Source: Lachnospiraceae bacterium
GTDB lineage: Bacteria > Bacillota > Clostridia > Lachnospirales > Lachnospiraceae
Direction: 5' to 3'
Assembly: GCA_900766925.1 (NCBI GenBank)
Contig: CAAFXG010000023.1
Coordinates: 1 to 5,100, forward strand
Length of the DNA: 5,100 bases
Below the pieces are notes generated by a model, which saw only the letters and a program-made list of their open reading frames with translations, was not told where the DNA came from and ran no database searches. The position numbers and the translations under genes were made by a program. This document shows positions 1-5,100 of the stretch, in pieces (position 1 is the first letter of the stretch; each line of letters opens with the position of its first letter).

Positions 1-316
1 AAGCAGATTTAAGATTATTTATGAAAATATTTTGGACGATTTTGACTGATTACTATCCGCATAGCGCATTTGAATAGAAAATCGCACTCGCAACAACCGT
101 AGAGAGATTGACGGTAGAAAAAGGAAAAAGATGGGGTTAGAGATGCGGACTGGAGGCATAAATTAGGGTCGAAAACAGGTGTATTGTACCGTGGTTGTAT
201 CTCTTTCTGCATATATCGTTAATAGACAACGCAGGTTAATAATTCGGCGGCAACAACAATAAAAAATAGTATGCAGGTTCAATAAGAGTTGCATTTTATA
301 GTATGGAAGGATAATG

Positions 317-332
317 TTTTGCTCTTGCAAAA
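317..332. repeat. Perfect 6-base inverted repeat, possible operator
   Basis: TTTTGC, a 4-base centre TCTT, then GCAAAA form a perfect dyad. It overlaps the TTG at 325-327 that could serve as the -33 element of the candidate promoter at 325-356. A dyad of this size could be a binding site for the XRE-family regulator encoded at 470. That role is inferred from position only. It could also arise by chance in AT-rich DNA. Confidence 0.3.
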
Positions 333-356
333 ATGAATAACCATATTATAGATTTG
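325..356 (+). promoter_or_regulatory. Candidate distal Bacteroidetes promoter
   Basis: TTG at 325-327 is followed after 21 bases by TAGATTTG at 349-356. This fits the Bacteroidetes primary-sigma pattern (TTTG, about 19-21 bases, TAnnTTTG), although the -33 part reads CTTG rather than TTTG. Transcription would start near 362 and leave a leader of roughly 108 bases before the regulator gene. A longer second transcript for the operon would suit a controlled R-M system, but the match is short and unproven. Confidence 0.35.
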
Positions 357-399
357 GTTGAAGTTATAGGCGAAATATAGAAAAACTACCTACAAAAAT

Positions 400-430
400 A
401 TAAATATTTATCAAATAACGATAAACTATC
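400..430. promoter_or_regulatory. Tandem dyads upstream of the -7 box, possible operator
   Basis: ATAAATATTTAT (400-411) is a perfect 12-base palindrome. GATA-AAC-TATC (420-430) is a second short dyad whose first half lies where the -33 element of the proximal promoter should be, since the -7 box begins at 443. Two sites just upstream of a controller gene's promoter is the arrangement known for C-protein operators in Type II R-M systems. The two dyads do not share an obvious half-site, and A/T palindromes are common by chance, so the operator role is inference. Confidence 0.3.
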
Positions 431-442
431 AGCTTTTTTTGT

Positions 443-450
443 TATATTTG
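443..450 (+). promoter_or_regulatory. Proximal promoter -7 box of the R-M operon
   Basis: TATATTTG is an exact match to the Bacteroidetes -7 consensus TAnnTTTG. The start of transcription is expected around 456, which leaves a leader of about 14 bases before the ATG at 470. I find no TTTG at the expected -33 position; a small dyad (420-430) lies there instead. No purine-rich Shine-Dalgarno precedes the ATG, which is normal in this phylum. Confidence 0.6.
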
Positions 451-469
451 CACCCAAAATTCAATAGAT

Positions 470-679
470 ATGGCAGGACATTCCATAAATAGGATAAGAG
501 TTGCTTTGGCTGAACAGAATAAAACCAATCGTTGGTTGGCTGAACATGTTGGCAAATCAGAGATAACGGTTAGTCGATGGGTGCAAAATAAGGCACAACC
601 GTCTTTAGAACAATTGCTTCAAGTTGCAAAAGTTCTTTCTGTTAGCCCTAAAGATTTGATTAATGACATAAATGAATAA
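470..679 (+). CDS. XRE-family helix-turn-helix regulator, likely R-M controller
   Basis: This 69-residue protein is essentially one Cro/C1-type (XRE) DNA-binding domain. The predicted helices run from INRIRVALAEQ (about 6-16), through the turn-helix pair NRWLAEHVG (20-28) and SEITVSRWVQN (30-40), to SLEQLLQVAKVLSVSPKDLI (45-64), ending in the usual SPKDLI-type segment. The recognition helix is probably the 30-40 segment. The start is the first ATG after a Bacteroidetes -7 box. The stop lies 7 bases before the methyltransferase start, so the genes very likely share a transcript. Small XRE proteins in this position act as C (controller) proteins in known Type II systems: they bind their own promoter and time endonuclease expression. 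Here the order is regulator-methyltransferase-endonuclease, so it would control the whole operon rather than the endonuclease alone. The family call is strong; the controller role is inferred from context and from the upstream dyads. Confidence 0.9.
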   Translation: MAGHSINRIRVALAEQNKTNRWLAEHVGKSEITVSRWVQNKAQPSLEQLLQVAKVLSVSPKDLINDINE

Positions 680-686
680 TTAAAAT

Positions 687-1799
687 ATGACAATAAAAGA
701 ACAGAATAATTTCAATAACATAAGAACAATATCTTTGTTCTCTGGAGCAGGTGGCTTAGACATCGGAGCCATCAAGGCTGGAGCTCATGTCGTTTTTGCT
801 AATGACATGATGAAGGAGGCTTGTCTTACATACAAAGAGAATATAGGAGACCATATTATTCAAGGAGACATCAACACTCTGTTTGATGAGATTGGCAAGG
901 TTGATAATCCCGATTTGGTTATTGGGGGGCCTCCTTGTCAAGGCTTTTCTGTTGCTGGAAAAATGGATGTCGATGACAAGAGAAGCCAGTTGATATGGTC
1001 ATATGCGAAGGTCATTGAATTTACAAGACCTCGTGCTTTCATAATGGAAAACGTTAAGGCGTTAGGAACTCTAAAGAAATGGGAAAAAATAAGAGAAGCA
1101 TTATTGGAAAAATTGCGTTCCTTGGGTTATTCCGTCAATTTTATGGTTCTTAATGCTACAGATTATAACGTTCCACAAGCAAGAGAAAGGATATTTGTAG
1201 TAGGTATAAGAGGCGATGAACACAAAAAACCCAATTGGGAAAAAATGATATTGAAGTATCGCCACAAAGCCCCTACGGTTAGGGAAACCTTGTCTGTATT
1301 GGATAAAGCGGGAACAGGGAATAACAAAGGTGTATGCAAGGCAAAGATTACATTGTGCCTTAATCCTGTTTTGCGCAAATCTCCATATGCAGGTATGCTA
1401 TTTAACGGTTTAGGTCGCCCAACCCGTATAGATGGATATAGCGCAACACTCCCAGCATCGATGGGTGGAAACAAAACACCTGTCATTGACGAAAAGGAAC
1501 TTTATGAAAATTGTGAAGCTTGGATAAAGGGCTATCATAAGAAAGTTTTGTCTGATCCATCCTCAGCAGAATATAAAGAAGCTCCATCTTTCTTGCGTAG
1601 AATGACTGTTGAGGAAGCAGCACTATTACAAACATTTCCAATTGACTATAACTTCTGTGGCCCACAGTCATCAAAATACACTCAAATTGGTAATGCCGTG
1701 CCTTGCAACCTTGCCCAGGCAGTAGTAAGCATGGTTATTAACGTGTTGAATGGAAACGAGGAAGTTGTTTATTTACCCAAAACAAGTTTATTTGATTAA
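687..1799 (+). CDS. DNA (cytosine-5-)-methyltransferase of a Type II R-M system
   Basis: This enzyme transfers a methyl group from S-adenosylmethionine to carbon 5 of a cytosine in the recognition site, protecting host DNA from the partner endonuclease. The 370-residue sequence has the C5-methyltransferase motifs in canonical order: motif I SLFSGAGGLDIG (16-27, AdoMet binding); motif IV GGPPCQGFS (80-88) with catalytic Cys84; motif VI ENV (121-123); motif VIII QARERIFVVG (164-173); motif IX RRMTVEEAALLQTFP (304-318); and motif X QIGNAVP (333-339). The stretch of about 174-300 is the target-recognition region, so the order is not permuted. All key residues are present and the length is normal, so it should be active. 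It begins 7 bases after the regulator and ends 3 bases before the endonuclease. Base specificity cannot be read from the sequence; GAGCTC is inferred from the SacI-like partner. The motif GAGCTC occurs at 781-786 inside this gene. Confidence 0.96.
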   Translation: MTIKEQNNFNNIRTISLFSGAGGLDIGAIKAGAHVVFANDMMKEACLTYKENIGDHIIQGDINTLFDEIGKVDNPDLVIGGPPCQGFSVAGKMDVDDKRSQLIWSYAKVIEFTRPRAFIMENVKALGTLKKWEKIREALLEKLRSLGYSVNFMVLNATDYNVPQARERIFVVGIRGDEHKKPNWEKMILKYRHKAPTVRETLSVLDKAGTGNNKGVCKAKITLCLNPVLRKSPYAGMLFNGLGRPTRIDGYSATLPASMGGNKTPVIDEKELYENCEAWIKGYHKKVLSDPSSAEYKEAPSFLRRMTVEEAALLQTFPIDYNFCGPQSSKYTQIGNAVPCNLAQAVVSMVINVLNGNEEVVYLPKTSLFD

Positions 1800-1802
1800 C
1801 AC

Positions 1803-2882
1803 ATGAGAAGAATAGAAACAGAAGCTGCACAAAAGGTCTTATTAAGAGCCAAAAAGAATCGCAAAAAAGTAAAAGATACGACAGGAGAACTGATAGAAAA
1901 AGTTCTTCGTGGTTCTCATAAGACATATCGATACATTCTTATAACAGCACTATTGGCAAAAAGCACAAATGCGGACATAGATGCTCTTAGCCTTCAAGCT
2001 GGTGACGATTCTGAAGGCGCATATGATGCCAGAAGTCTATGTCATAAAGTGATTGTTCCATTTGAACGAGAGTACTATCCTAATAGCATTGGAGGTTCAA
2101 ATGAACCTTTCCTTAATAAGCCAGCCAGGTTTACAAGATTATCAGAAGATAATGCTGTTAGAAGAGGTAATGATATGGAGATATTGAAAATAGTCATAAG
2201 AATACTTTCTTCAATCAAATCCTCAAAGTCTGCCTTTTTATATCTTTCTTCTGCCATTTATAACATTGCTCAAATATCTAAAGAAGAAGCAGATAAGTAC
2301 ACACTTCCTGACTTGGATATACCACAGGCTGAATTACCACAAACCACATTGGATTATATCATTGACCTCACAAGGCAATCATTTGAAGGAGAAATATGTC
2401 CATTGGTTGTGTCTGCTTTGGAGCATCTATACTACGAAGGTGCAAATAAAGTGGTTCCTCATAAAGTTAATGAAAGCGGCTCTTCCTCTAAGGAAGTGGG
2501 AGATATTGATGTATTTACTTCTTCTGATAAATTGCTATCATCTATAGAAGTTAAGGATAAGGACTTTACTAAAGAAGATGTTGAGCATGCGATTCATAAA
2601 TTTGCATCAAGTAAAATTGAGAAGAGTCTTTTCATTTTTGGTCGTAAAGTCAATTTTGATAGAGATAATGTATTTGAAACTGCTGCAGAACTTGGCAAGC
2701 AGGGTTTTTACTGTACAGTTATCTCCATTGAAGATTATGCCAAGATGCGGATATATTCTATAAAACGCAACTTCTCAATTAACGAGTTTGTGAAACTCAT
2801 GCTTCATTTCGCGCATAAAATAAATGCAAAGGATGAAACAATACAATGGATTAAAGATTGTGCTATCGAATTTGCTTTGTAA
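1803..2882 (+). CDS. Type II restriction endonuclease, SacI-like family
   Basis: This 359-residue protein is the likely cutting partner of the methyltransferase, starting 3 bases after it. By recall rather than alignment it resembles R.SacI, which has almost the same length. Shared-looking blocks are TYRYILITALLAK (41-53), AYDARSLCHKVIVP (73-86) and EPFLNKPARF (101-110). A PD-(D/E)XK nuclease core is visible in the second half: Asp234 and Asp236 in GDIDVF (233-238), then Glu249 and Lys251 in SIEVKDK (247-253), with an acidic residue and an ExK spaced as in this fold. These residues would bind the metal ions and cut DNA. The N-terminal two thirds are mostly helical and may hold recognition determinants. 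SacI recognises GAGCTC; the same target is plausible here but not shown, because specificity can drift within a family. The frame is intact with no sign of decay, and the DNA is AT-rich (19 of 60 G+C in 2221-2280), consistent with horizontal transfer of the cassette. Confidence 0.85.
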   Translation: MRRIETEAAQKVLLRAKKNRKKVKDTTGELIEKVLRGSHKTYRYILITALLAKSTNADIDALSLQAGDDSEGAYDARSLCHKVIVPFEREYYPNSIGGSNEPFLNKPARFTRLSEDNAVRRGNDMEILKIVIRILSSIKSSKSAFLYLSSAIYNIAQISKEEADKYTLPDLDIPQAELPQTTLDYIIDLTRQSFEGEICPLVVSALEHLYYEGANKVVPHKVNESGSSSKEVGDIDVFTSSDKLLSSIEVKDKDFTKEDVEHAIHKFASSKIEKSLFIFGRKVNFDRDNVFETAAELGKQGFYCTVISIEDYAKMRIYSIKRNFSINEFVKLMLHFAHKINAKDETIQWIKDCAIEFAL

Positions 2883-2890
2883 GAGAAGAT

Positions 2891-3253
2891 ATGTATTACG
2901 ACGAAGAATTTAACTCGGACACATTGTTGAGAGAGAACGTTGATTTTTATCTAAAACGTGCTCATAATGAAAATATGCTTTACAAGGTAAAAGAGATACT
3001 ATGTGAAGCCTATAACCATGACATCATTTGTCTATCTCGTTTAATAGAACTTGAAGGCATTCTTGGCTTCGGAATTAGGGAGTACATGTTAAGAGCACCT
3101 GGGTATTTTATTTGTGAGGATGCTGAGTATATCAAGACTCTTCCAGAAGTAAATAAGTACGTAGCAAAACAAATTGGGATAAGGCAAAACAAATCTAAAT
3201 ACCCCAAGATTGGTTACGAAAATGTTAGGAGAGCTATTTGTAATTCACGTTAG
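2891..3253 (+). CDS. Hypothetical 120-residue protein trailing the endonuclease
   Basis: I do not recognise this protein. I chose the ATG at 2891 because it follows the endonuclease stop by 8 bases and sits just after a purine-rich AAGAGAAG (2881-2888). An upstream in-frame ATG at 2858 would add MCYRICFVRED and overlap the endonuclease by 25 bases, which looks less likely. The 120-residue product starts MYYDEEFNSDTL, is mostly helical by eye (FYLKRAHNENMLYKVKEILCEAYN, with a hydrophobic middle around LIELEGILGFGIREYML) and turns basic near the end (RQNKSKYPKIGYENVRRAICNSR). No signal peptide, membrane segment or nuclease motif is visible, and it does not look like a Vsr repair endonuclease. 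Its spacing suggests transcription with the R-M genes, so a helper or immunity-linked role is possible, but this rests on position alone. Confidence 0.7.
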   Translation: MYYDEEFNSDTLLRENVDFYLKRAHNENMLYKVKEILCEAYNHDIICLSRLIELEGILGFGIREYMLRAPGYFICEDAEYIKTLPEVNKYVAKQIGIRQNKSKYPKIGYENVRRAICNSR

Positions 3254-3339
3254 TAAGTATGCTTTTCTATATTGTTATAAATTGATAATTTTTCAGATAT
3301 TTTTACCTCATAACAACAGTGGACTCAGTTAAAGAAGAA

Positions 3340-4146
3340 ATGTATCTTAAAAAAGAGATAGAAAAAATATGTGCTGATGCATTTCAAACTGTCGATAATG
3401 CAAGGCAAGATTGGGAGCTGCAGAATAATAATATCCCTGAAGCTTTCATGATTGCGCAATGCATCGTCCAAATGATATGCTTGAAGGCTAAAACCATCCT
3501 ATCAATGACGGAAGGTGTTTGTCTCATCAAAGGAACATGTCGAATAATAGACTTCTCATCGATGCTACCTCTGGTGCGAACCATGTATGAGCTATGTTTC
3601 ATATTGCGCTGTTTCTTTGTATTACCTGAAACGAGAGAGGAAATGACGATATTGCTTTCAATATGGAAGATTAGAGGTCTTGCTTGTCGACAAAATATGT
3701 GCGATATTCCAGATAAATTTTTACAGAAACAGAAACAAGAGAAAGAGGATATTACAAAATTAAGGAATGATGTTAATACGCTTCTTTCAAACTTGGATAT
3801 TTCAACAGAAGTTAAAAATGACATTAAGAAAATCTTGGAATACAACGGAGATAATCTAAAAGGATTTGTTTTCGTAAAAGAAAATAATAGAATAACGAGA
3901 ATAGACGATATACATTTTGCAGATGGTTTAAAAATTCTTCCAGAACTACAAAATACTTCATCTTTATATAAGTGGACATCAATGCATACGCATGCATCAT
4001 TCTTGGGCATATTACAGTTCGGACAGGCATATACATCAACTGGAAAAGAAAGGATTATGAGGTCAATTATCGCAAGTACTTATCTGATTTGTAATACTGT
4101 TTTATCTGACTTTAAAATGCTGCTTAACAAAAAAGAGTGCCCATAA
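3340..4146 (+). CDS. Hypothetical helical protein, weakly DUF5677-like
   Basis: Function is unknown. The product is 268 residues from the ATG at 3340. A GTG at 3319 in the same frame would add seven residues (start MDSVKEE); I prefer ATG because GTG starts are uncommon in this phylum and neither has a clear ribosome-binding site. The protein is mostly helical and apparently soluble. Features that stand out are MLPLVRTMYELCFILRCFF in the first half, a Lys/Glu-rich central segment that may form a coiled coil (KFLQKQKQEKEDITKLRND), and SLYKWTSMHTHASF near the end. An Arg-x(3)-Glu helix followed much later by a Tyr...Ser...His-Ala-Ser block recalls DUF5677-type proteins, but I hold this weakly. 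It lies 86 bases after the 120-residue gene, past an AT-rich gap with an imperfect -7 box (TAATTTTT, 3286-3293), so it may be transcribed separately. It converges with the minus-strand genes. Confidence 0.75.
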   Translation: MYLKKEIEKICADAFQTVDNARQDWELQNNNIPEAFMIAQCIVQMICLKAKTILSMTEGVCLIKGTCRIIDFSSMLPLVRTMYELCFILRCFFVLPETREEMTILLSIWKIRGLACRQNMCDIPDKFLQKQKQEKEDITKLRNDVNTLLSNLDISTEVKNDIKKILEYNGDNLKGFVFVKENNRITRIDDIHFADGLKILPELQNTSSLYKWTSMHTHASFLGILQFGQAYTSTGKERIMRSIIASTYLICNTVLSDFKMLLNKKECP

Positions 4147-4181
4147 TGGGACACTTGAAAATTAAGTATGTGTTTCGCATA
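4147..4181. other. Convergent junction between R-M cassette and mobilization-like genes
   Basis: Only 35 bases separate the stop codons of the two converging genes. No GC-rich hairpin followed by a T-run is visible, so I do not call a terminator. The base composition shifts sharply around here: 19 of 60 bases are G or C in 2221-2280 and 33 of 60 in 4681-4740. This makes it the likely right edge of an AT-rich cassette. I found no direct repeat pairing this junction with the left side. Confidence 0.45.
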
Positions 4182-4487
4182 TTACCTTGTCCTCCCAATA
4201 TCTTGCCTCGGCATGTCGCCCACTATTTCGTCCAGTTCCCTATCCACCTTGGACAGTTCCTCTTTGGACAAAGCATATATGCAGTCAATCGCCAGTCGGT
4301 TGGCTGCTATTTTTCTGCGTGCAAGGATGGCTTCTTCACCACCTATGGAGGGGCGGTTTGCACCGCTTGCCTCCAGGTAGTTGTTTACTGCGTCACGCAT
4401 GGTGAACTGTTGCCAGCCCGTTTTCGCCCAATGGATAAGGGCTTCGGCTGCTGCTTCCCTTGTCTTGCTATATTCGTTGTCTGTCAT
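4182..4487 (-). CDS. Small hypothetical protein of a probable mobilization module
   Basis: I do not recognise a domain in this 101-residue protein. It begins MTDNEYSKTREAAAEALIHW and is Ala-rich and helical by eye, with a likely helical segment at ALSKEELSKVDRELDEIVGD near the end and a short basic tail (RQDIGRTR). There is no signal peptide or membrane segment. The start ATG (4485-4487) is 21 bases after the stop of the coiled-coil gene in the same direction, so both probably share a transcript. Its higher GC content matches that neighbour and differs from the R-M genes on the other strand. In context it may be an accessory of a mobilizable element, but this is an inference. The overlapping long plus-strand frame (4137-4874) is rejected as its shadow. 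Confidence 0.65.
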   Translation of the reverse strand: MTDNEYSKTREAAAEALIHWAKTGWQQFTMRDAVNNYLEASGANRPSIGGEEAILARRKIAANRLAIDCIYALSKEELSKVDRELDEIVGDMPRQDIGRTR

Positions 4488-4508
4488 AATGGTATAAATT
4501 TGTGTTTA

Positions 4509-5057
4509 CTAAACCAGTTTGATACATATCCAAAGAGTTATTTCCATGAAGATTATTGCCCATGCCACAAAAGCGAAGCCGAACATCCATGCGTAGGTAC
4601 GTCCGTTGAAGTAAGCACCTTCCTCGATATTGCGGATTCGTTTGAGTTCCTTCTGCTGGTGAGCGAACAGGTCATTTATCCGCTTCTCGTGCTCGTCAAG
4701 AGCTTGCTTGAAGGCAGAAATGGCGTTGTTGTTCCGCTCGTCCAACTGGGCAAGTCCTTCATCGTTGATGCCAACTTTGAGGTTGCTTTGTTCAGCTTTG
4801 ACTATGGCATGGCAGATTCCATCAACGATGTTGTCTGTGCTTCTGTGGGCAGCCATAAGTGCCACTTTCGTTGATTCCAACCTCCGATAGACATTGTACA
4901 GTTCTTCCTTTGCCTCATTGAGCGCTTTCTTGGCGGTTTCTATCTCCTCCAGAGTTACCTTGATTTCGTCCTTGCCACTCTCGATGTTCTCGTCCTCCTG
5001 CATCTGATTGTACAGGTTAAGTACATCCTGTGTGGCATCTTTCTTGTTTCTTCCCAT
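4509..5057 (-). CDS. Coiled-coil protein with C-terminal membrane segment
   Basis: This 182-residue protein has a charged, heptad-like helical body and one hydrophobic segment at the end. Long Glu/Lys/Ala-rich helices run at about 30-70 (EEIETAKKALNEAKEELYNV) and 105-145 (SAFKQALDEHEKRINDLFAHQQKELKR). The membrane segment is about 155-180 (MFGFAFVAWAIIFMEITLWI), followed by only a few residues, so it would be tail-anchored with the body in the cytoplasm. No enzymatic motif is seen. The start ATG lies 18 bases after the stop of an upstream gene whose tail resembles a relaxase. Small coiled-coil membrane proteins encoded after relaxases occur in Bacteroidetes mobilizable elements; a role linking the relaxosome to the envelope is conceivable but unproven. 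Any other tail-anchored coiled-coil protein would look similar. Confidence 0.78.
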   Translation of the reverse strand: MGRNKKDATQDVLNLYNQMQEDENIESGKDEIKVTLEEIETAKKALNEAKEELYNVYRRLESTKVALMAAHRSTDNIVDGICHAIVKAEQSNLKVGINDEGLAQLDERNNNAISAFKQALDEHEKRINDLFAHQQKELKRIRNIEEGAYFNGRTYAWMFGFAFVAWAIIFMEITLWICIKLV

Positions 5058-5075
5058 CCCGTTGTTGTTTGAAAG

Positions 5076-5100
5076 TTAGCGTTTCATGCCTCTCTTTATC
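5076..5100 (-). CDS. C-terminal tip of a gene cut by the window edge, possibly a relaxase
   Basis: On the minus strand a frame enters from beyond 5100 and reads I-K-R-G-M-K-R before a TAA at 5076-5078. Only seven codons are visible. A basic tail of the form K/R-K/R-G-hydrophobic-K/R is common at the C-terminus of Bacteroidetes mobilization relaxases, as I recall them. Together with the short 18-base gap to the next co-directional gene, this makes a relaxase a reasonable guess. Seven residues cannot prove it, and the stop could be incidental. Confidence 0.3.

Larger units (their letters stand above)
1..469. other. Gene-free stretch upstream of the R-M operon
   Basis: I see no supportable gene here. 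The plus-strand frame starting at the ATG at 21 runs only 18 codons (MKIFWTILTDYYPHSAFE) before a stop and is then broken repeatedly. A 65-codon minus-strand frame at 15-212 has an unusual composition (rich in Cys, Phe and Ser) and no recognisable domain or promoter, so I treat it as chance. An 8-base direct repeat, ATAGTATG, occurs at 266-273 and 298-305. The part after about 310 becomes very AT-rich and carries the putative control region of the downstream operon, described separately. The first 240 bases are nearer 40% GC (25 of 60 in 61-120), so they may belong to older flanking DNA rather than to the R-M cassette. No tRNA, rRNA or convincing terminator was seen. Confidence 0.6.

Noticed and set aside
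15..212. 65-codon minus-strand frame at the left edge
   Set aside because: No recognisable domain, odd composition and no promoter or translation signal that I could support.
2858..2890. Upstream ATG start for the 120-residue protein
   Set aside because: It would overlap the endonuclease by 25 bases, whereas the ATG at 2891 follows a purine-rich stretch at a normal distance.
3276..3293. Possible terminator hairpin (TTAT...ATAA followed by Ts) after the 120-residue gene
   Set aside because: The stem is only four A/T pairs, too weak to act as an intrinsic terminator.
3384..4010. 208-codon minus-strand frame opposite the helical protein
   Set aside because: Low-complexity Ser/Phe/Ile/Cys-rich translation with no domain, fully inside a more convincing plus-strand gene.
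4137..4874. Long plus-strand frame (245 codons) across the right end
   Set aside because: It is antisense to two minus-strand genes that have sensible protein character (heptad-like helices, a clean membrane segment). Its own translation is rich in Cys, Phe and His without domain logic, typical of a shadow frame.
1..5100. CRISPR array, tRNA, rRNA, riboswitch or IS terminal repeats
   Set aside because: No regularly spaced repeats, cloverleaf-like segment, or matching terminal inverted repeats were seen on either strand.

Overview
The window looks like a piece of a Bacteroidales chromosome or mobile element (Bacteroides, Parabacteroides or Prevotella type). The main evidence is a Bacteroidetes-style -7 box (TATATTTG) directly upstream of the first gene, the lack of clear Shine-Dalgarno sequences, and an AT-rich composition. 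No gene that fixes the species is present.

Layout. Bases 1-469 hold no gene I can support. The last 150 bases of that stretch contain two candidate promoters and three short dyads. From 470 to 2882 there is a tightly packed, co-directional Type II restriction-modification system. It encodes a small XRE-family helix-turn-helix regulator, a complete C5-cytosine DNA methyltransferase and a 359-residue restriction endonuclease that resembles the SacI family, with gaps of 7 and 3 bases between genes. Two genes of unknown function follow in the same direction: a 120-residue protein 8 bases after the endonuclease, and a 268-275-residue mostly helical protein weakly reminiscent of DUF5677. At about 4147-4181 the strand and base composition change. 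The minus-strand genes beyond it are clearly richer in GC and probably belong to a mobilization module. They encode a coiled-coil protein with a C-terminal membrane segment, a 101-residue unknown protein, and at the very edge the last seven codons of a gene ending in a basic tail like those of Bacteroidetes relaxases.

How it works together. The methyltransferase should protect the host's recognition sites and the endonuclease should cut unmethylated incoming DNA. The XRE protein is placed like the controller (C) proteins that time expression when an R-M system enters a new cell. By homology to SacI the target is predicted to be GAGCTC. That motif occurs once in the window, inside the methyltransferase gene itself. 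The AT-rich cassette abutting mobilization-like genes suggests an R-M cargo on, or inserted beside, a mobile element. The R-M core is a known kind of system. The least described parts are the two trailing genes and the regulatory dyads.
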